Shown here one piece after another: positions 1 through 7,242 of a stretch of DNA of 37,534 bases. Position 1 is the stretch's first letter, and the number at the start of each line of letters is the position of its first letter. This DNA comes from Bacteroidales bacterium (GTDB taxonomy: Bacteria > Bacteroidota > Bacteroidia > Bacteroidales > WCHB1-69). Location: contig JAFPXF010000025.1 of assembly GCA_017394765.1 (NCBI GenBank), forward strand, positions 1 to 37,534. Direction: 5' to 3'. The position numbers and the translations under genes were made by a program. Below the pieces are notes generated by a model. It made no database searches. It was given only the letters and a program-made list of their open reading frames with translations, and was not told the DNA's origin.

Positions 1-31
1 GAAAAAGAAAAACTTCTATAAATGCGAAAAA

Positions 32-126
32 TGTCTACTTTTGCAAACGAAAAATATCGAAAAAAAACGGCTATGTCCACTTTTGAAAAACATTAATCAC
101 CAATAATATTTTTCGTGTCCACTTTT
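32..126. repeat. Three direct repeats TGTCYACTTTT at exact 42-bp steps
   Basis: The 11-base core TGTCYACTTTT occurs at 32-42, 74-84 and 116-126, so each copy starts exactly 42 bp (four helical turns) after the last. The sequence between the cores is not conserved, so this is a phased array of short sites and not a tandem duplication. The first copy contains TACTTTTG, which itself fits the Bacteroidota -7 element. The array may continue left of the window. It most likely acts as operator sites for a regulator, or is the leftover promoter region of a lost gene. Confidence 0.75.
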
Positions 127-150
127 CGGAGCTGGTACAAACAATGTTGC

Positions 151-252
151 AAAAATCTAAAAAAGGTGTATTTTTGCACTGTCAAAAAATCTCAAAAAGG
201 TGTAATATCCAACAAGATAAAAATCTCAAAAAGGTGCAAAGAACATTGTTAT
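151..252 (+). repeat. Three 34-bp tandem units (AAAAATCTcAAAAAGGTG) ending at the ATPase start codon
   Basis: Units start at 151, 185 and 219. The first 18 bases of each are nearly identical (AAAAATCTMAAAAAGGTG) and the other 16 differ. The third unit ends in the ATG of the ATPase gene at 251. The -7 element at 169-176 lies inside unit 1, so units 2 and 3 would be in the transcribed leader. The conserved GGTG ends about 15 bases before the ATG. The array could bind a regulator as DNA or act in the mRNA leader; the sequence does not decide. Confidence 0.8.
169..176 (+). promoter_or_regulatory. -7 promoter element TATTTTTG
   Basis: TATTTTTGC matches the Bacteroidota sigma-ABfr -7 consensus TAnnTTTG. 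It sits about 75 bp before the DUF4143 ATPase start and between the first two 34-bp repeats. Confidence 0.6.
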
Positions 253-1600
253 GAAGAGAAAAATCTATCAGCAGCTCCTTGATTGGAAGGAGAAAAGACA
301 CGGCGAGACGGCACTGCTCGTGGAAGGAGCACGGCGCATCGGCAAAAGCTATATCGTGGAGGAGCTCGGAAGAAATGAGTACGAATCATACATCCTCATC
401 GACTTCAACAAAGCCCCCCAGATGGTGAAGGAATGGTTTGACCTCTATTTGGAAGACCTTGACACACTGTTCCTCTATCTGAGCCAGCATTACAGAGTGA
501 GACTCCATGAACGCAAGTCGCTCATAATCCTCGATGAGATTCAGTTATGTCCGAGGGCAAGGGCTGCCATCAAATTTCTGGTAGCCGACGGCAGGTACGA
601 TTATATCGAAACAGGGTCTTTGGTCAGCATCAAAAAGAACACGCAAGGTATCGTGCTCCCTTCCGAAGAGCGCTGCATCTCTATGTATCCGATGGATTTC
701 GAGGAGTTCCTATGGGCGACAGGTAACGATATGCTGATGGACCTCATTCGGAAGATGTACACAGAACAGGAACCGATGGGGCAAGCATTCCACCGACAGG
801 CAATGGATGCTTTCAGACTCTATATGATAGTGGGCGGAATGCCGCAAGCCGTCAAAAAATATGTGGAGACGAAGGACTTTGATGCCGTCGATGCGGCCAA
901 GCGCGATGTGCTGACCATCTATCGGAACGACATCTTCAATTACGCCGAAGATATGGCCGACAAGGTGGTTTCCATTTTCGACCAGATTCCCTCCCAACTC
1001 TCCAAGCATGAAAAGAAGTTCCGCTTGTCAGCCTTGAAACCCGGGGCTAAATACCGCGATTGGGATGATGCCTTCTTCTGGCTGAAGGACGCAAGGGTTG
1101 TCAACATCTGCTACAACGCCACTGAACCGAACATCGGACTGAAAATGAACGAAGACCGCACCACATTGAAATGCTATATGAATGATACCGGTTTGCTGAT
1201 TAGTCACGCATTCGATGAGAAGGGCATCGTCTCGTCGGAGATTTACCAGAAACTACTATTCGGGAAACTGGAGGTGAACGAGGGAATGTTTGTTGAAAAT
1301 ATCGTAGCGCAGATGCTGACAGCCAGCAGCAATAATCTTTTTTTCTATAGCAAGTCATCTGAGGAGGCCGAAGATCGTATGGAAATCGATTTTCTGCTCC
1401 AGAAAGAAAAGGTCACCAGCCGCCACAACATCCGACCTGTAGAAGTCAAAAGCGGCAAAAACTACACGCTGTCTTCTTTGACAAAATGCATGAAGAAGTT
1501 TGGGGAATATATGACGACCCCAACCGTGATTCATTCTGCTGACTATAAGGTTGAGAACGGCATTACGTATCTGCCAATCTATATGACACCTTTATTATAA
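251..1600 (+). CDS. AAA+ ATPase with DUF4143 C-terminal domain
   Basis: The protein (449 aa) has an N-terminal AAA ATPase core with Walker A GARRIGKS (residues 26-33) and Walker B LIILDEIQ (91-98). The C-terminal half is of the DUF4143 type, with D380 and the pair EVK (398-400) in the spacing of a PD-(D/E)xK nuclease fold. Members of this family are abundant in Bacteroidota and archaea; their function is poorly known, and mobile-element or defence roles have been proposed. The start at 251 is the first ATG after the promoter and ends the third 34-bp repeat exactly. The PLD-like gene follows after 14 bp and is probably co-transcribed. The family call is firm; a nuclease activity is inference. 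Confidence 0.9.
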   Translation: MKRKIYQQLLDWKEKRHGETALLVEGARRIGKSYIVEELGRNEYESYILIDFNKAPQMVKEWFDLYLEDLDTLFLYLSQHYRVRLHERKSLIILDEIQLCPRARAAIKFLVADGRYDYIETGSLVSIKKNTQGIVLPSEERCISMYPMDFEEFLWATGNDMLMDLIRKMYTEQEPMGQAFHRQAMDAFRLYMIVGGMPQAVKKYVETKDFDAVDAAKRDVLTIYRNDIFNYAEDMADKVVSIFDQIPSQLSKHEKKFRLSALKPGAKYRDWDDAFFWLKDARVVNICYNATEPNIGLKMNEDRTTLKCYMNDTGLLISHAFDEKGIVSSEIYQKLLFGKLEVNEGMFVENIVAQMLTASSNNLFFYSKSSEEAEDRMEIDFLLQKEKVTSRHNIRPVEVKSGKNYTLSSLTKCMKKFGEYMTTPTVIHSADYKVENGITYLPIYMTPLL

Positions 1601-1614
1601 ACCCAACTTGCATT

Positions 1615-2127
1615 ATGCTCACCTATATCTCTAACACCGACCACTACAACCTCGTCCTCTCCCGTGTGGCCTCCGTCAGGAGGTCGCTGTGGATTGGCAC
1701 CGCCGACATCAAGGACCTCTACGTGAGGGTGGGGGAGGGCACACTGCCGTTCCTCGCCGTGCTGGTGCAGTTAGTGCGCAAGGGCGTGGAGGTGCGCCTC
1801 ATCCACGCCAAGGAACCCGGACCGGCCTTCCGCGAGGACTTCGACAAATACCCGTCGTTAGCAAGCGGGCTGGAGCGGGTGCTCTGTCCGCGGGTGCACT
1901 TCAAGATGCTGGTCTTTGACGGCAGCGCGGTCTATTTCGGCAGCGCGAACCTCACAGGCGCGGGCATCGGGATGAAAGGGGCCAACACCCGCAACTTCGA
2001 GGCGGGAATCCTCACCGACGAGCCCGAATTAGTGCACCAGGCCATGCAGCAGTTCGATGAGGTGTGGATGGGACTGCACTGCACGAAATGCTTGCGGCGG
2101 AAGTACTGCGGAGACCCGATAGTGTAG
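1615..2127 (+). CDS. Phospholipase D-like (single HKD) protein, putative nuclease
   Basis: The 170-aa protein carries one HKD motif (H95, K97, D102) followed by the typical GSANLTGAG stretch. One HKD per chain means two chains must pair to make an active site, as in Nuc-type nucleases. The C-terminus has a CX2CX5C cluster (C156, C159, C165) that probably binds metal. The ATG lies 14 bp after the ATPase stop, so the two genes look like one operon. Known single-HKD proteins cut nucleic acids or phospholipids; the partner ATPase and the size favour nucleic acid, but this is inference. The DNA is richer in GC than the flanking regions. Confidence 0.8.
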   Translation: MLTYISNTDHYNLVLSRVASVRRSLWIGTADIKDLYVRVGEGTLPFLAVLVQLVRKGVEVRLIHAKEPGPAFREDFDKYPSLASGLERVLCPRVHFKMLVFDGSAVYFGSANLTGAGIGMKGANTRNFEAGILTDEPELVHQAMQQFDEVWMGLHCTKCLRRKYCGDPIV

Positions 2128-2203
2128 CGTGTTCTGATATGCGCAAGACCAAGCGCAACCGGAAAAAAATAAAAATTAAACAAAACAAAATAAAAAAAAT
2201 TAT

Positions 2204-2211
2204 TATATTTG
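2204..2211 (+). promoter_or_regulatory. -7 promoter element TATATTTG
   Basis: TATATTTGC in an A-rich tract, 32 bp before the RhuM-Fic start codon, fits TAnnTTTG. Confidence 0.6.
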
Positions 2212-2242
2212 CCGCATCAACAATCAACAATCAAAAAAAACC

Positions 2243-3217
2243 ATGAAAAACATTGAAGAACAAATTATTATCTATCAAACCGAAGACGGAAGCACGGCAA
2301 TTGATGTGCGCTTGGAAAACGAAACCGTATGGTTGAATACTGGCCAAATGTCACTTTTATTCAACAGGGACGAATCTAACATCCGTCGTCACATTTTGAA
2401 TGTTTTCAAAGAACACGAATTAGAGCGAGAGAATAACGTGCATTTTTTGCACGTTAATGGCGTCAAAAAAACAGTGCCATTCTACTCCCTCGACGTCATC
2501 ATCTCTGTCGGCTACCGCGTGAAAAGTTTACAGGGTGTTGCCTTCCGCAAATGGGCTAACCATGTGCTGAAAGAGTATCTGATAAAAGGCTACGTCGTGA
2601 ACGAGAAAATCCGGAAAAAACAGATTGGCGAACTCCGGCAGCTCGTGCAGATGTTGGGACGGACCATCCAAAACCAGCCGTTGCTGAAAAACGATGAGAA
2701 CCAGGCGCTGTTTGACATCGTGGTAGACTACACTTACGCGCTCGACACACTCGACGACTATGACTATCAGCGGTTGGCAATGGGTGCGACCACTCAAGAA
2801 GAGAAGTTTCAGGCCACCTATGACAACGCCAAGCAGGCCATCGCGGCGTTGCGGGAGAAGTTCGGCGGCAGCGCACTCTTCGGCAACGAGAAAGACGGCT
2901 CTTTCAAGAGCTCCATAGGCCAGATTTATCAAACCTTTGACGGCAACGACCTCTATCCCAGCGTGGAGGAGAAGGCGGCCATGCTGCTCTATTTGGTCAC
3001 CAAGAACCACTCGTTCAGCGACGGCAACAAGCGCATAGCCGCCACGCTGTTCCTCTGGTTCCTCAACAACAACGGCATCCTTTACGCCCCCGATGGCCGA
3101 AAGCGCATCGCCGACAACACACTCGTGGCCCTCACGTTGATGATTGCGGCGAGCAAACCGGAAGAGAAGGACGTGATGGTGAAGGTGGTGGTGAATCTGA
3201 TTAACCAGAAGAATTGA
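2243..3217 (+). CDS. RhuM domain fused to a Fic/DOC domain
   Basis: The 324-aa protein joins an N-terminal RhuM-type domain (about residues 8-118; VWLN, LFNRD, VGYRVKS, FRKWA) to a C-terminal Fic/DOC domain. The Fic catalytic motif HSFSDGNKR (residues 256-264) is complete, with the histidine and the phosphate-binding GNKR loop intact, so AMP transfer or phosphorylation (as in Doc) to a target protein is possible. RhuM was named from a Salmonella pathogenicity island; its biochemical role is unclear. No separate antitoxin is adjacent, so the RhuM part may control the Fic part. The coding region contains a perfect 9-bp-arm palindrome at 2434-2456. The gene has its own promoter. Confidence 0.9.
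   Translation: MKNIEEQIIIYQTEDGSTAIDVRLENETVWLNTGQMSLLFNRDESNIRRHILNVFKEHELERENNVHFLHVNGVKKTVPFYSLDVIISVGYRVKSLQGVAFRKWANHVLKEYLIKGYVVNEKIRKKQIGELRQLVQMLGRTIQNQPLLKNDENQALFDIVVDYTYALDTLDDYDYQRLAMGATTQEEKFQATYDNAKQAIAALREKFGGSALFGNEKDGSFKSSIGQIYQTFDGNDLYPSVEEKAAMLLYLVTKNHSFSDGNKRIAATLFLWFLNNNGILYAPDGRKRIADNTLVALTLMIAASKPEEKDVMVKVVVNLINQKN
2434..2456. repeat. Perfect palindrome inside the RhuM domain coding sequence
   Basis: TAACGTGCA and TGCACGTTA (2434-2442 and 2448-2456) flank a five-T loop. The palindrome lies in codons 64-72, between the putative DNA-binding part and the YSLD segment. The second RhuM gene (32202) has a different palindrome at the matching position. Confidence 0.85.
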
Positions 3218-3300
3218 CACCGGCGCGGGCATCGGGAAAAATCCGAACATAAGCGCGAGACCGAATATTTTCTATGCCACACTCTTGCAAACCTGTGTGT

Positions 3301-3308
3301 TATCTTTG
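3301..3308 (+). promoter_or_regulatory. Candidate upstream -7 element TATCTTTG
   Basis: TATCTTTGCCGCC fits the consensus well but lies 75 bp before the likely start at 3383. It may be a second promoter of the DnaB-like gene, or a remnant. A GTG at 3314 lies too close to it to be a credible start. Confidence 0.45.
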
Positions 3309-3357
3309 CCGCCGTGTCTGCTAATAGCGAATTCCTATATGACAAGCCGGCATACAC

Positions 3358-3365
3358 TATTTTTG
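3358..3365 (+). promoter_or_regulatory. -7 promoter element TATTTTTG
   Basis: TATTTTTGC lies 17 bp before the ATG at 3383, which makes that ATG the best start for the DnaB-like gene. Confidence 0.6.
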
Positions 3366-3382
3366 CAAAAAAATTCAAGAGT

Positions 3383-4738
3383 ATGACAATCGATAAAAAC
3401 CAACGCGCCCTGGCCCAACTGTCCGCCATCTACCGGCCCGGCACGCTCAACCTCATCGGCGGACGCCCCGGGATGGGCAAGACCACCCTCGCGTTTCAAC
3501 TTGCAACGGAAACCCGACAATCGACCGCGTATTTCTCGCTCAAAATGAAATGCGAACAACTGCTGCTTCGCCACTCCACCGGCCAATGTCCAAAATGGAT
3601 TCACATTGACGACACGGCAACATTGACGGTGGATTCTATCCGGGAGAAAGTTCGCCAACTGCGCGAGACATACGACATCCGCTGGGTGATCATCGACTAC
3701 CTGCAACTGATGACATCCTCGCAGCCGTATCCAAACCGCGAGGACGAGATCATCCATATCATACAGGAGCTGAAAAAGATGGCCGTGGAACAGCATGTGA
3801 CAGTCATCGCGCTCACGCAACTGTTGCGCACGGTGTTGATGCACGATGACTACCGCCCTACCCTTCAGGACATGCCCAATTGGGAGCGTATCGGAGAATG
3901 GGTGGACGATGTGCGCCTGCTGCACCGCGACGAGTACTACCATATTGTTGGAGGCAAAAAGAATCTGTTGGAGGTGCTGACCACCGAGTGCGGGCAGAGT
4001 GGCGTCCCTGACCTGCAGCTGAAGTATCTGAAGTGGGACGCTTCGCTGACACTGAAACAGAACATACATGGGATATCGGACACGGACAAACTCCGCGCGA
4101 TGCTTGCCACTACCGAGGAGGAAATCCTCCGCGTGGCCAAGCCCTTCGATGGCGATCTGGACTGGGACACACCCACGGAGAAAGTGCTTGACCAAATGTT
4201 GGAAGAGCGCGCCTGCATCCTCAACCGGATGTTCGAGCTGCACTGCACCGAGGCCGAAGTGCGCCGCTTCGAGCACGTGAACGAGGCGCTGTTGAAGATG
4301 ACGAACCGCTTCCACGAAGAGCAGCAACAACTTAATCGACAGTTGGATATGCTCCCCGACATCGGCGAGCACAGCGTCAACCGTTTCCATCTAACCGGGG
4401 AAATCAACTACTGTCACGACTATGAGGATCCGAAGCTCTTCCCGATGGAGGAGGACGCGTTCTACGGGTCGCACTGGAACGAGATGCTGTGGGCGGTGTC
4501 GTCGCTCCCACGGATGGACGCACACACGATCCACAACGGCGAGTCCAACCACCTCGACGACGGCCAGACCTGGGCGGAGGGGCCGCTGCGCATCCCGCAG
4601 TTCGAGCACATCTGCGTCTGCTACCTCGTCCACGCCCTCTGCACGCACCTGCGCTACAGCATCCCCGACCTCCTTCGGATGACCACCTACTCCTGCGAGC
4701 GCTCGATGTGGGAGATGTCGGAAGCGGATGTTGATTAG
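3383..4738 (+). CDS. DnaB/RecA-type ATPase with unknown C-terminal half
   Basis: The 451-aa protein has an N-terminal domain like the helicase half of DnaB: Walker A GGRPGMGKT (26-34), Walker B VIIDYLQLM (from about residue 102), and a later IALTQLLR resembling the DnaB segment that contacts DNA. It lacks the DnaB N-terminal primase-binding domain, so it is not the replicative helicase. The second half (about residues 240-451) matches nothing I recognise; it has a helical, Glu-rich middle and a Trp/His-rich end. The ATG at 3383 is preferred to the GTG at 3314 because a -7 element lies between them. Lone DnaB-like ATPases occur in phage-derived and accessory regions, which fits the neighbours. 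A role is not known. Confidence 0.75.
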   Translation: MTIDKNQRALAQLSAIYRPGTLNLIGGRPGMGKTTLAFQLATETRQSTAYFSLKMKCEQLLLRHSTGQCPKWIHIDDTATLTVDSIREKVRQLRETYDIRWVIIDYLQLMTSSQPYPNREDEIIHIIQELKKMAVEQHVTVIALTQLLRTVLMHDDYRPTLQDMPNWERIGEWVDDVRLLHRDEYYHIVGGKKNLLEVLTTECGQSGVPDLQLKYLKWDASLTLKQNIHGISDTDKLRAMLATTEEEILRVAKPFDGDLDWDTPTEKVLDQMLEERACILNRMFELHCTEAEVRRFEHVNEALLKMTNRFHEEQQQLNRQLDMLPDIGEHSVNRFHLTGEINYCHDYEDPKLFPMEEDAFYGSHWNEMLWAVSSLPRMDAHTIHNGESNHLDDGQTWAEGPLRIPQFEHICVCYLVHALCTHLRYSIPDLLRMTTYSCERSMWEMSEADVD

Positions 4739-4789
4739 TAAGTTCTTCTGATATGGGAGGAGATTTTCCAAAATCACGTTATTTAAAAT

Positions 4790-4831
4790 GAATAATTTGA
4801 TTTGAATAATCCAATTTGAATAATTCGATGA
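4790..4831. repeat. Three 14-bp units (GAATAAT core) before the AAA ATPase promoter
   Basis: GAATAAT occurs at 4790, 4804 and 4818, exactly 14 bp apart, each followed by a TTTGATTT/CCAATTT-like spacer. The array ends 8 bp before the -7 element at 4839 and covers the -33 region, a natural place for a repressor or activator. Confidence 0.75.
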
Positions 4832-4838
4832 TCTTTCG

Positions 4839-4846
4839 TATTTTTG
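4839..4846 (+). promoter_or_regulatory. -7 promoter element TATTTTTG
   Basis: TATTTTTGCCGCC lies 20 bp before the ATG at 4866 and just after the 14-bp repeats. Confidence 0.65.
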
Positions 4847-4865
4847 CCGCCGAAATGTTTTGGAT

Positions 4866-6029
4866 ATGAGAAATACAGAAAACCCATTTACCGTGATTGG
4901 ACGAATCAAACCGGAATATTTCTGCGACAGAAAAGCAGAATCTGACCGACTCGTCAAACTCTTGCGCAACGGCAACAATGTACTGCTGAAATCAGACCGC
5001 CGCATGGGTAAGACAGGACTGATCCAATTTTGTTTTGACAAAGCAGAGTTGCACGACCATTATTACACCTTCTTCGTTGACATTCTGCATACCAGCTGCC
5101 TGAAGGAACTGGTACATGAACTCGGACGCGCCGTTTATGAGCAAACGGTTCCGCGCGGCAAAAAAATGACGCAAAGCTTTGTGCGAATTCTCAAAAGTAT
5201 CAGTGGGAAAATGGGCTTTGACGGCAATACAGGACTCCCTACATTCAGTCTTGGACTGGGTGATATCGAACAACCGGCATTTACTTTGAAGGAAATTTTC
5301 CAGTACCTGCAAGCCGCAGACAAACCTTGCATTGTGGCCATAGACGAGTTCCAGCAAATCGCCAAATACCCGGAAAAAAATGTGGAGGCACTGCTGCGGG
5401 GACATATCCAGCAGGTAAACAATTGTAATTTCGTCTTCGCCGGCAGCGAGAAACATCTGCTGGGCATGATGTTTGAAAACGGGAACAGACCTTTCTACAA
5501 AAGCGCAGACAATATGGATCTATTGCCTATCGACCGTGATGTATATGTGGATTTCATTTGCCAGATGTTTGGAAATCACGAAAGAAAAATGGAAAGACAA
5601 ATTGCTGAAGTCGCGTATGATGCATTTGAAGGACACACTTATTTCGTGCAAAAAACAATGAATGAAGCATTTTCCAACACCGATAAAGGAGCTGAATGTA
5701 CTGTTGAAACCATTATTCTTTCCATTCAAAATATCTTGGAGGATAACAGCACCCACTACCGGGAGATGCTCTCCAACTTGCCTGCCAGCCAAAAGGCATT
5801 GCTTTACGCCATTGCAATAGACGGCTGGGCATCGCAAATCACTTCAGCAGCTTTTGTAAAACGCCATAAATTACTATCTCCCAGTTCAGTACAGGCAGCC
5901 ATAAAAAAACTCTCAGGCGAGGAGTTAGTTGTGGAGCACAACAAACGTTACCGGGTGAACGACCGTTTCCTTGGGATATGGATTCGACGGATAATGGGGA
6001 TTCCCTATTCCCTAATCACTAATCACTAA
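4866..6029 (+). CDS. AAA/STAND-like P-loop ATPase
   Basis: The 387-aa protein has the N-terminal pattern NPF...EYFCDR found in a large Bacteroidota ATP-binding family. Its P-loop reads SDRRMGKT (43-50), with Ser in place of the usual first Gly. Walker B is around VAIDEFQQI (about 157-165), followed by a sensor-like FAGSEKHL. The C-terminal third looks like a winged helix (SPSSVQAAIKKLSGEELV). The architecture resembles archaeal-type ATPases and STAND regulators; activity on nucleic acid or a defence role is inference. The ATG at 4866 is chosen over the in-frame TTG at 4860. The last residues (SLITNH) are encoded by a 7-bp tandem repeat, so the natural C-terminus may have been altered. Confidence 0.8.
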   Translation: MRNTENPFTVIGRIKPEYFCDRKAESDRLVKLLRNGNNVLLKSDRRMGKTGLIQFCFDKAELHDHYYTFFVDILHTSCLKELVHELGRAVYEQTVPRGKKMTQSFVRILKSISGKMGFDGNTGLPTFSLGLGDIEQPAFTLKEIFQYLQAADKPCIVAIDEFQQIAKYPEKNVEALLRGHIQQVNNCNFVFAGSEKHLLGMMFENGNRPFYKSADNMDLLPIDRDVYVDFICQMFGNHERKMERQIAEVAYDAFEGHTYFVQKTMNEAFSNTDKGAECTVETIILSIQNILEDNSTHYREMLSNLPASQKALLYAIAIDGWASQITSAAFVKRHKLLSPSSVQAAIKKLSGEELVVEHNKRYRVNDRFLGIWIRRIMGIPYSLITNH

Positions 6030-6039
6030 TCGCTAATCA
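6012..6039. repeat. Four tandem 7-bp units CTAATCA
   Basis: CTAATCA, CTAATCA, CTAATCG, CTAATCA run without gaps. The stop codon of the upstream ATPase lies inside the run, so a copy-number change would shift the reading frame and the C-terminus of that protein. Confidence 0.7.
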
Positions 6040-6055
6040 CTGTTCACCAACCACA

Positions 6056-6550
6056 ATGACCGACTTTGCCGCCATAGATTTCGAGACCGCTAACGGACAG
6101 CGCAGCAGCGTGTGCAGCGTAGGCGTGGTGGTGGTGCGCGGCGGTGTCATCACCGACACGTTCTACTCGCTCATCCATCCCGAACCCGACTACTACGCCT
6201 GGTTCTGCCAGCAGGTACACGGACTCTCGCACGAAGACACCGACAACGCTCCCGTGTTCCCCGTGGTGTGGCGGCAGATCGAACCGCTGATCGAAGGGTT
6301 GCCACTGGTGGCGCACAACAGTCCTTTTGACGAGGGCTGCCTCAGGGCCGTGTTCCGCGTCTATCAGATGGACTATCCTGACTACCAGTTCCTTTGCACC
6401 TGCCGGGCTTCGCGCCGCCATTTCGGCCGCCGTCTGCCCAACCACCAGCTGCACACCGTCGCCGAGGCCTGCGGTTGCCCGATGACAAACCACCACCACG
6501 CACTCGCCGACGCGGAGGCCTGCGCTAAAATCGCAATGCGGCTGCTGTAG
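6056..6550 (+). CDS. DnaQ-like DEDDh 3'-5' exonuclease
   Basis: The 164-aa protein is a stand-alone exonuclease domain of the DNA polymerase III epsilon family. All three motifs are present: Exo I (DFET), Exo II (AHNSPFDEG) and Exo III as the DEDDh type (HHALADAE). It should remove 3' nucleotides from DNA or RNA with two metal ions. It has no BRCT or other extra domain and is smaller than full epsilon (about 240 aa). It starts 26 bp after the AAA ATPase and may share its transcript. A 5' fragment of a close relative lies at 12259-12331, so this family has been copied within the genome. Confidence 0.88.
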   Translation: MTDFAAIDFETANGQRSSVCSVGVVVVRGGVITDTFYSLIHPEPDYYAWFCQQVHGLSHEDTDNAPVFPVVWRQIEPLIEGLPLVAHNSPFDEGCLRAVFRVYQMDYPDYQFLCTCRASRRHFGRRLPNHQLHTVAEACGCPMTNHHHALADAEACAKIAMRLL

Positions 6551-6612
6551 GGACGACAATAGCAGGAGATGGGATGACAACTAGGACATAATCATAAAAA
6601 AGTAGTCTCAAA

Positions 6613-6642
6613 TTGTAGTTCCCAACAAAAAACATATCTTTG
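6613..6642 (+). promoter_or_regulatory. Promoter, TTG-N19-TATCTTTG
   Basis: TTG at 6613-6615 and TATCTTTG at 6635-6642 are separated by 19 bp, a full match to the Bacteroidota -33/-7 arrangement. The CdiI-like gene starts 9 bp later. Confidence 0.7.
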
Positions 6643-6650
6643 CCGCATAA

Positions 6651-7232
6651 ATGAAGCATGAAATGAAAAAGCTAAAGAAAACACCTCGATACGTCACGGA
6701 AGAGTTTCACGCCGAGCGAACCAAATCCCCTGTCCCTATCGGACGTTCCGAAGTGAACGATGCCGACATCGAATACGTTCAGCGCATTCTGAAAGAAGAC
6801 CGCAACTTTTTCTCCCAAACGCTTTCCGACATGCTTCATAAAGAGTGGCGAGACGAGATCCCTTACGATGATTCTTCTGTCGTCCAACACATGTATTACC
6901 TGCACCACACGCAAGCCAGACGCTGGACGGTGGAAGATTACCGCAGCCTGCTCTATCAAGAAGCCGCATTGGGGACCATCTTCCCCATCATCCTTCCTAA
7001 AGTGTTCGAAATCCTTCAGTACGACATCAAAGCGGACGGCGGTTTTTACGAAGGCGACCTGCTTGATGCCGTTTTGGGAATAAGCCCTGACTTTTGGAAA
7101 GAGCACCAAGATCTGTACGATACAGCTTGCAGGCTGATCAGAAACAACATGGAAACATTGTCGAAAACGGAATATTCCACTGACAAAAAGATTTTGGAGG
7201 ACGCCACCGCATTTTTGGAAATGAACGAGTAA
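6651..7232 (+). CDS. CdiI-type contact-dependent inhibition immunity protein (orphan)
   Basis: The 193-aa protein carries, from about residue 70 to 165, the pattern of the CdiI immunity family (CdiI_2): a Y-L-x(n)-W-T-V-E-D-Y-R segment, then IFPIILPKVFEIL, then GGFYEGDLLDAVL and a final SPDFWKEH. Known members bind and neutralise a toxin delivered by a neighbouring cell. No CdiA, Rhs or other toxin gene is nearby, so this looks like an orphan immunity gene kept for protection. The first 60 residues are an extension of unknown role. It has its own strong promoter. A truncated copy of the C-terminal half lies at 22139-22399, about 85% identical by eye. The family call is from memory of the pattern. 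Confidence 0.7.
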   Translation: MKHEMKKLKKTPRYVTEEFHAERTKSPVPIGRSEVNDADIEYVQRILKEDRNFFSQTLSDMLHKEWRDEIPYDDSSVVQHMYYLHHTQARRWTVEDYRSLLYQEAALGTIFPIILPKVFEILQYDIKADGGFYEGDLLDAVLGISPDFWKEHQDLYDTACRLIRNNMETLSKTEYSTDKKILEDATAFLEMNE

Positions 7233-7242
7233 CGCACTACAA

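Noticed and set aside
32..252. CRISPR array
   Set aside because: The conserved cores are 11 and 18 bases with only three copies each, the layout abuts a start codon, and no cas genes are present.
3314..3382. GTG start for the DnaB-like gene
   Set aside because: A good -7 element lies between this codon and the ATG at 3383, so this stretch is probably upstream of the transcript start or an untranslated leader.
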